Assembly: GCF_022919075.1 (NCBI RefSeq)
Contig: NZ_CP095078.1
Location: 3,782,001-3,846,000, forward strand
DNA length: 64,000 bases
DNA from: Nocardioides sp. W7
GTDB lineage: Bacteria; Actinomycetota; Actinomycetes; Propionibacteriales; Nocardioidaceae
Reading direction: 5' to 3'
Each line of letters begins with the position of its first letter. The stretch's first letter is position 1. The position numbers and the translations under genes are program-made. The notes beneath the pieces were generated by a model, which searched no databases, was not told the origin of the DNA, and saw only the letters and a program-made list of their open reading frames with translations. Shown piece by piece: positions 59,417-64,000 of this stretch.

Positions 59417-59448
59417 GGATGGGGGCCAGGCGGACCCGGCCCCCATCC
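59417..59448 (-). terminator. Intra-operon hairpin between binding protein and permease
   Basis: A perfect 11-bp GC-rich stem (59417-59427 with 59438-59448) with a 10-nt loop lies in the 106-bp gap. Such a hairpin probably causes partial termination or mRNA stabilisation, so the binding protein is made in excess of the membrane parts. Confidence 0.7.
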
Positions 59449-59477
59449 GCTGCAGATTCACAGCAGGAACAGCTGCA

Positions 59478-61226
59478 TCACTGGATGATGAAGAGATCCT
59501 TGTAGTTGATCGCGCTCATCGCGGCGTCACCGGTGAAGCCACCGATCTTGGCGCCGGCGCCGTACAGGTCGTTGCGGTAGGAGACCGGGATCAACGGGAA
59601 GAACTCGGTGCCGATCTGCTCGTCGAGGTCACCCCACGCGGCCGGCTGCTCCTCGATCGGCAGCGTCGGGATCTCCTTGATCCGGTCGTCGATCTCCGGC
59701 TCGGAGAAGAACGACGTGTTGTAGCGCTGACCGGTGACGACCAGCGGCGGGATCATCGTCGAGGCCGACGGCCAGTCCGAGCACCAGTTGGAGTTGCGCA
59801 GGTTCAGCTTCTGGTTGATCGGGTTGTCCGGGTCGTCGTAGAGGTCGTAGTAGTCCTCCTGGAACGGGATCATCTCGACGGTGAAGCCGCCCTGCTCGTA
59901 CCCCTTCTTCTCCTGCTCGGCCGCGGCCTTGAGCTCGGCGTCGGAGTCGTCGTAGATCATCGTCAGCTTGTAGCCCTCGGCGCCGGCCTCGGCCAGCAGC
60001 TCCTTGGCCTTCTCGGGCTGGAACGTGAACTGCTCACCGTCCGGGAAGTACTCCTTACGGCCCGACATGCCGGGAGGCATGATCGTGCTCGCGGGGATCC
60101 GGGTGAGGTTCGGAACCTGACCGCCGGCCAGCGTGATGTTGTCGAAGTCGTAGGAGTACGCGATCGCCTTGCGGATGTTCGGGTCGGTGATCTTGGTGTA
60201 GTCCGGGTTCTTGTAGCTGACGCACTGGCCGGTCTGCTGGATGAAGTTGTCGCCCAGGGCCTGCTCGAGCTTCTGCACGTTCGTGGCACCGAGACCGTTG
60301 CTCACGGTCGTCTGGCCCTCCGCGCTCTCACTCATGAGGATCTGGTCGACCTTCTCCTGATCCTGGTCGAACTTGATGGTCCAGGAGTCGGCGTACTGGT
60401 GGCGAGCCGGGTCGGAGGCCGGGTCCCAGTTGGGGTTCTTGACCAGGGTCAGCGACTCGCTGGGGCGGAACTCCTTGATCATGTAGGGGCCGGTCGACAG
60501 CGGCTTGCGGCCGTAGGCGGGGAAGTCGGAGTTCTCCAGCGGGATCGGCCCCATCGCCATGAACGCGCCCCAGAAGTCCATGTCCGGGAACGGCTGGGTC
60601 ATCTTGATGGTGAGGTCCTGGCCGTCGACGGTGATGCCGGGGCAGTCGCCGGACTTCGTCGGGCCCGCGTAACCCTCGCCGCAGTCGATGTTCTCGACGG
60701 AGTAGACCTGACCCGGTCCACCGGTGAAGGTCTCGGAGTCGAAGGTCCGCTCGATGCCGAACTTGACCTCCTCGGCGGTGATCGGGTCACCGGTCTCCCA
60801 CTTCACGCCGTCCTTCAGCGTGAAGGTCCACTCGGTGAAGTCGTCGTTCGGCCGGCCGAGGTCGGTGGCGAGGTCGGGGACCAGCTCCATGTCGCCGTCC
60901 GCGTTGCGGCGGTACTGGGTCAGGGAGCGGTGGGTCAGGGCCTGCTGGATCGAGTTGCCCAGCACGGACCAGCCGTTGGCCGGATCGAGATCCGAGGGAC
61001 CGATGTCACTCGGGATGAGGACGGTGATGTCCCCACCGGTCGCCGACCCCTCGATCTCGGGGGCCGGGCCCGCGGCGTCCGGCACCTTGCCGAAGCCCGA
61101 GCCGGCCTCCTGGAAATCGCGGTCGCTCGTGTCGTTGTTCCCGCCGTCGTCGTCCCCGCCACAGGCGGCGAGCGTCGAGACGAGGGCAACGCAGGCGACC
61201 GCTGCAAGCGACTTGCTTCGCTTCAT
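59478..61226 (-). CDS. Peptide-binding lipoprotein of ABC transporter (SBP family 5)
   Basis: This 582-residue extracytoplasmic binding protein has the signal peptide MKRSKSLAAVACVALVSTLA and lipobox LAAC with Cys22 as the lipidated residue. A Gly/Asp-rich linker (GGDDDGGNND) follows, then the SBP_bac_5 domain with LTHRSLTQY, FTLKDGVKWETGDPITAEEV and VRKAIAYS-like elements. ATG 61226, AGGAAGG upstream. It sits between the two permease genes. Confidence 0.92.
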   Translation of the reverse strand: MKRSKSLAAVACVALVSTLAACGGDDDGGNNDTSDRDFQEAGSGFGKVPDAAGPAPEIEGSATGGDITVLIPSDIGPSDLDPANGWSVLGNSIQQALTHRSLTQYRRNADGDMELVPDLATDLGRPNDDFTEWTFTLKDGVKWETGDPITAEEVKFGIERTFDSETFTGGPGQVYSVENIDCGEGYAGPTKSGDCPGITVDGQDLTIKMTQPFPDMDFWGAFMAMGPIPLENSDFPAYGRKPLSTGPYMIKEFRPSESLTLVKNPNWDPASDPARHQYADSWTIKFDQDQEKVDQILMSESAEGQTTVSNGLGATNVQKLEQALGDNFIQQTGQCVSYKNPDYTKITDPNIRKAIAYSYDFDNITLAGGQVPNLTRIPASTIMPPGMSGRKEYFPDGEQFTFQPEKAKELLAEAGAEGYKLTMIYDDSDAELKAAAEQEKKGYEQGGFTVEMIPFQEDYYDLYDDPDNPINQKLNLRNSNWCSDWPSASTMIPPLVVTGQRYNTSFFSEPEIDDRIKEIPTLPIEEQPAAWGDLDEQIGTEFFPLIPVSYRNDLYGAGAKIGGFTGDAAMSAINYKDLFIIQ

Positions 61227-61303
61227 CGTGTCTTGCCTTCCTCTTCATCCGTGCCACGAACCCGAAGCTCGCGACCACATCTAGGGAGTGGGACCTGGAC
61301 CCG

Positions 61304-62329
61304 TCAGCGTCGGGTCTTGGGGTCCACCGCGTCGCGGATCGCGTCGCCGAGCAGGTTGAGGGTGACCACGAGCACCACGATGCCGAGCAGCGGCTGCCAC
61401 AGGAACTGCGGGTACAGCTCGAAGTAGGCGGTGGCCTGCCCGATCGTCTGGCCCCAGGACTCACCCTGGGTGATGCCAACCCCGAGGAACGCCAGCGCGG
61501 CCTCGGCGGCGATGAACGCCGGCAGCATCAGCGAGATCGCCACCACGATCGGGGCGACCAGGTTGGGCAGCAGCTCGCGGAACATGATCCGGTGCGTGGG
61601 CATCCCGATCACCTCGGCGGACTGGACGAACTCGCGCTCGCGCAGCGAGAGCACCTCGCCGCGTACCAGGCGCGCCATCGACATCCAGCCGAAGCCGGCC
61701 AGGATGATCACCAGCGAGACGACCTGCATCTGGGCGTAGACGTCCGGCTTCAGCGCGAAGCGCTCGTTGAGGATCGGGGCGATGATCAGGCCGATCAGGA
61801 CGTACGGCAGCGTCAGGAACGCGTCGGTGAAGAACGAGATGACCTTGTCGACCCGGCCGCCGACGAAGCCCGCCAGCAAGCCCAGCACGATGCCGAGCAG
61901 GCCGGCGACGATCGTGGAGATCGTGGCGACCATCAGCGAGGTGCGGCAGCCGTAGAGCCAGACCGCGAGGTTGTCCTCGGCCGTCTTCGGCGCAATGCCG
62001 AACGGGTGGTTCGGGTCGAAGGCGCCGTTGGGCGGGCCCTTGAACGGCATGCCGCCGTTGAGGTAGTCCAGCTGCTTCGCGGGGTTGCCGGGACCGGTCT
62101 CGACCCCGAAGGCCTTCGCGATCTGGCCCGCGAAGATCGCGATGAACACGAACACCAGCACGATCGCCAGGCAGATCATCGCCAGCTTGTCGTGACGAAG
62201 CCGGTTCAGCGCGATCCGCAGCGGGGACTGGCTCTTGACCGGACCTCGACCCGACCCGTCGTTCTGCACCTCGGGGGCCTCGTCGCTCAGGTGTCCGAGC
62301 GTCTCGGCGGAAACCGGCGGCAGCGACAT
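61304..62329 (-). CDS. Oligopeptide ABC transporter permease, OppC-type
   Basis: This 341-residue permease has an OppC N-terminal domain (RIALNRLRHDKLAMICLAIV), six helices and the EAA loop FVQSAEVIGMPTHRIMFRELLPN. ATG 62329 (MSLPPVS) with GGAGAG upstream. First gene of oppC-oppA-oppB-oppD-oppF, an order with the binding protein in second place rather than first. Confidence 0.9.
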   Translation of the reverse strand: MSLPPVSAETLGHLSDEAPEVQNDGSGRGPVKSQSPLRIALNRLRHDKLAMICLAIVLVFVFIAIFAGQIAKAFGVETGPGNPAKQLDYLNGGMPFKGPPNGAFDPNHPFGIAPKTAEDNLAVWLYGCRTSLMVATISTIVAGLLGIVLGLLAGFVGGRVDKVISFFTDAFLTLPYVLIGLIIAPILNERFALKPDVYAQMQVVSLVIILAGFGWMSMARLVRGEVLSLREREFVQSAEVIGMPTHRIMFRELLPNLVAPIVVAISLMLPAFIAAEAALAFLGVGITQGESWGQTIGQATAYFELYPQFLWQPLLGIVVLVVTLNLLGDAIRDAVDPKTRR

Positions 62330-62479
62330 GCTCTCCCCATCAGGTCGTGGTGCCGAATCGCTTCGGCGGCGCACCCCGGGAGCGCGCCGCCCGCGACTCT
62401 ATGTGACCAGGACCGGACTCAGCGATCACCCGCGAGTAACGATCTGGTCTCGACAGGTGGACCTGACCCGTCCGGTCGA

Positions 62480-64000
62480 TCAGTTCTCTGCCGGGACTTC
62501 CTTCGCCGGGACGGCGTCGACCCCGGCCTCCTTGCGCTGCTGGGGGGTGATCGGCGCAGGGGCGGCCGTCAGCGGGTCGAAGCCGCCACCGGACTTCGGG
62601 AACGCGATGACGTCGCGGATCGAGTCCGTTCCAGCCAGCAGAGCGACGATCCGGTCCCAGCCGAAGGCGATGCCGCCGTGCGGCGGCGCGCCGTACTTGA
62701 ACGCGTCGAGGAGGAAGCCGAACTTCTCCTGAGCCTCGTCCTCGGCGATGCCCATCACCTCGAAGACGCGCTTCTGCACGTCCTCCTGGTGGATACGGAT
62801 CGACCCGCCGCCGATCTCGTTGCCGTTGCAGACGATGTCGTAGGCCCAGGCGATCGCGTTGCCGGGGTCGCTGTCGAAGCCCTCCAGCTCCTGGGGGCTG
62901 GTGAAGGCGTGGTGGACGGCCGTCCACGCACCACTGCCGACCGCGACGTCACCGGCCGCGGTCGCGTCGTCCGCGGGCTCGAAGAGCGGCGCGTCGACGA
63001 CCCAGAGGAAGCTCCAGGCGGACTCGTCGATCAGGCCGCAGCGGCGGCCGATCTCCAGGCGCGCGGCGCCCAGGAGCGCCCGGCTGGGCTTGGGCAGGCC
63101 GGCGCCGAAGAAGACGCAGTCACCGGGCGCGGCGCCGACGTGGGCGGCCAGTCCGGCCTTCTCCTCGTCGGTGATGTTCTTGGCCACCGGGCCGGTGAGC
63201 TCGCCGTCCTCCTGGACCAGGACGTACGCCAGGCCGCGCGCCCCGCGCTGCTTGGCCCACTCCTGCCAGGCGTCGAGCTGCTTGCGGGGCTGGCTCGCTC
63301 CCCCGGGCATCACCACGGCGCCGACGTACGGCGCCTGGAAGACCCGGAACGGGGTGTCCTTGAAGTAGTCGGTGCAGTCGACGAGCTCCTGGCCCATCCG
63401 CAGGTCGGGCTTGTCGGAGCCGTAGCGGGCCATCGACTCGGCGTAGGTCATCCGCGGCAGCGGGGTGGGTACGTCGTACCCGACGAGCTTCCACAGCGCC
63501 GTGAGGATCTCCTCGGCGACGGCGATCACGTCGTCCTGCTCGACGAAGCTCATCTCGATGTCGAGCTGGGTGAACTCCGGCTGCCGGTCGGCCCGGAAGT
63601 CCTCGTCGCGGTAGCAGCGCGCGATCTGGAAGTAACGCTCCATGCCCGCGACCATGAGCAGCTGCTTGAACAGCTGCGGGCTCTGCGGGAGGGCGTACCA
63701 GCTGCCGGGCTGCAGGCGGGCGGGCACCAGGAAGTCCCGCGCGCCCTCGGGGGTGCTGCGGGTCAGGGTGGGCGTCTCGATCTCGACGAAGTCGTGGCGG
63801 TCGAGCACGTCGCGTGCGGCCCTGTTGACCTTGCTGCGAAGCCGCAGCGCCTGGTTGGGCCCCGAGCGGCGCAGGTCGAGGTAGCGGTGCCGGAGCCGCG
63901 CCTCCTCCCCCACGTCCACGTGGTCGCTGATCGGGAACGGCAGCGGTGCCGCGGCGCTGAGCACCTCGACGTCGGTGGCCACGACCTCGATCGCGCCGGT
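62480..64000 (-). CDS. aspS: Aspartyl-tRNA synthetase, N-terminus beyond the window
   Basis: The frame is open to base 64000, so the anticodon-binding N-terminal domain is cut off; about 506 residues are visible. Class II motif 1 (FVEIETPTLTRSTPEGARDFLVP), motif 2 (YFQIARCYRDEDFRADRQPEFTQLDIE region) and motif 3 (GGIAFGWDRIVALLAG) are present, with the bacterial GAD insertion between. A Pro/Ala/Glu tail ends in PAKEVPAEN. Whether it is discriminating or also charges tRNA-Asn cannot be judged without its N-terminus. Confidence 0.95.
   Translation of the reverse strand, partial: TGAIEVVATDVEVLSAAAPLPFPISDHVDVGEEARLRHRYLDLRRSGPNQALRLRSKVNRAARDVLDRHDFVEIETPTLTRSTPEGARDFLVPARLQPGSWYALPQSPQLFKQLLMVAGMERYFQIARCYRDEDFRADRQPEFTQLDIEMSFVEQDDVIAVAEEILTALWKLVGYDVPTPLPRMTYAESMARYGSDKPDLRMGQELVDCTDYFKDTPFRVFQAPYVGAVVMPGGASQPRKQLDAWQEWAKQRGARGLAYVLVQEDGELTGPVAKNITDEEKAGLAAHVGAAPGDCVFFGAGLPKPSRALLGAARLEIGRRCGLIDESAWSFLWVVDAPLFEPADDATAAGDVAVGSGAWTAVHHAFTSPQELEGFDSDPGNAIAWAYDIVCNGNEIGGGSIRIHQEDVQKRVFEVMGIAEDEAQEKFGFLLDAFKYGAPPHGGIAFGWDRIVALLAGTDSIRDVIAFPKSGGGFDPLTAAPAPITPQQRKEAGVDAVPAKEVPAEN

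Noticed and set aside
62330..62479. Regulatory RNA or terminator between aspS and oppC
   Set aside because: About 150 bases read by eye on both strands show no strong stem or recognisable motif.

Overview
The window is high-GC (about 70% by eye), densely coded actinobacterial DNA. Mycothiol-type MDMPI/DinB proteins, ClgR/PopR-type regulation, KstR-type operators and a steroid catabolism locus arranged gene for gene like the Mycobacterium/Rhodococcus cholesterol regulon point to a Nocardioides-like member of the Propionibacteriales. The genus is an inference. I saw no tRNA, rRNA or CRISPR array.

Region 1 (1-34.2 kb) is dominated by steroid breakdown. It holds ltp4/ltp3-type thiolases (1-1912), two tandem CYP125-like P450s divergent from a FadA5-like side-chain thiolase (5.6-9.4 kb), and an SDR divergent from echA20-ipdA-ipdB-ipdC for rings C/D (10.7-15.2 kb). 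It also holds hsaA-hsaD-hsaC-hsaB for rings A/B (27.3-23.6 kb, minus strand) and hsaE-hsaG-hsaF divergent from kstD plus a MaoC hydratase (28.7-34.2 kb). Candidate KstR boxes lie in the cyp125/fadA5 and hsaE/kstD gaps and upstream of hsaA; a weaker KstR2-like box lies in the SDR/echA20 gap. Set among these are a ClpP pair with a PopR/ClgR-like regulator (2.3-4.8 kb), methionine aminopeptidase, a Baeyer-Villiger monooxygenase/TetR/esterase cluster divergent from an alcohol dehydrogenase (16.6-21.2 kb), and two AbiEi-like genes with nuclease-like C-termini.

Region 2 (34.2-43.6 kb) is miscellaneous: a DUF480-methyltransferase fusion, SatD with a membrane partner and a nested palindromic operator, an enoyl-CoA hydratase, a quinone oxidoreductase, a cupin divergent from a TetR regulator, a ParA/MinD-like ATPase with a long Pro-rich N-terminus, a flavin disulfide reductase and a DUF1206 membrane protein.

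Region 3 (43.6-64 kb, all minus strand) is conserved housekeeping: rarA, two small membrane-linked proteins, alaS-ruvX-mltG-aroE-prepilin peptidase-aroC-aroK-aroB-aroQ, then efp-nusB. A five-gene peptide ABC transporter and the 3' part of aspS lie before it.

The most unusual signal is that each AbiEi-like gene (9618-10559 and 22516-23505) is enclosed by inverted copies of hairpin-forming repeats: 69 bp on each side in one case, about 58 bp in the other, with a third copy nearby. The two repeat families differ, but the architecture and unit size (about 1.2 kb) are the same. This suggests a small palindrome-bounded, nuclease-encoding unit. A second point of interest is the self-consistent ClpP/PopR-like feedback circuit at 2.25-4.8 kb.
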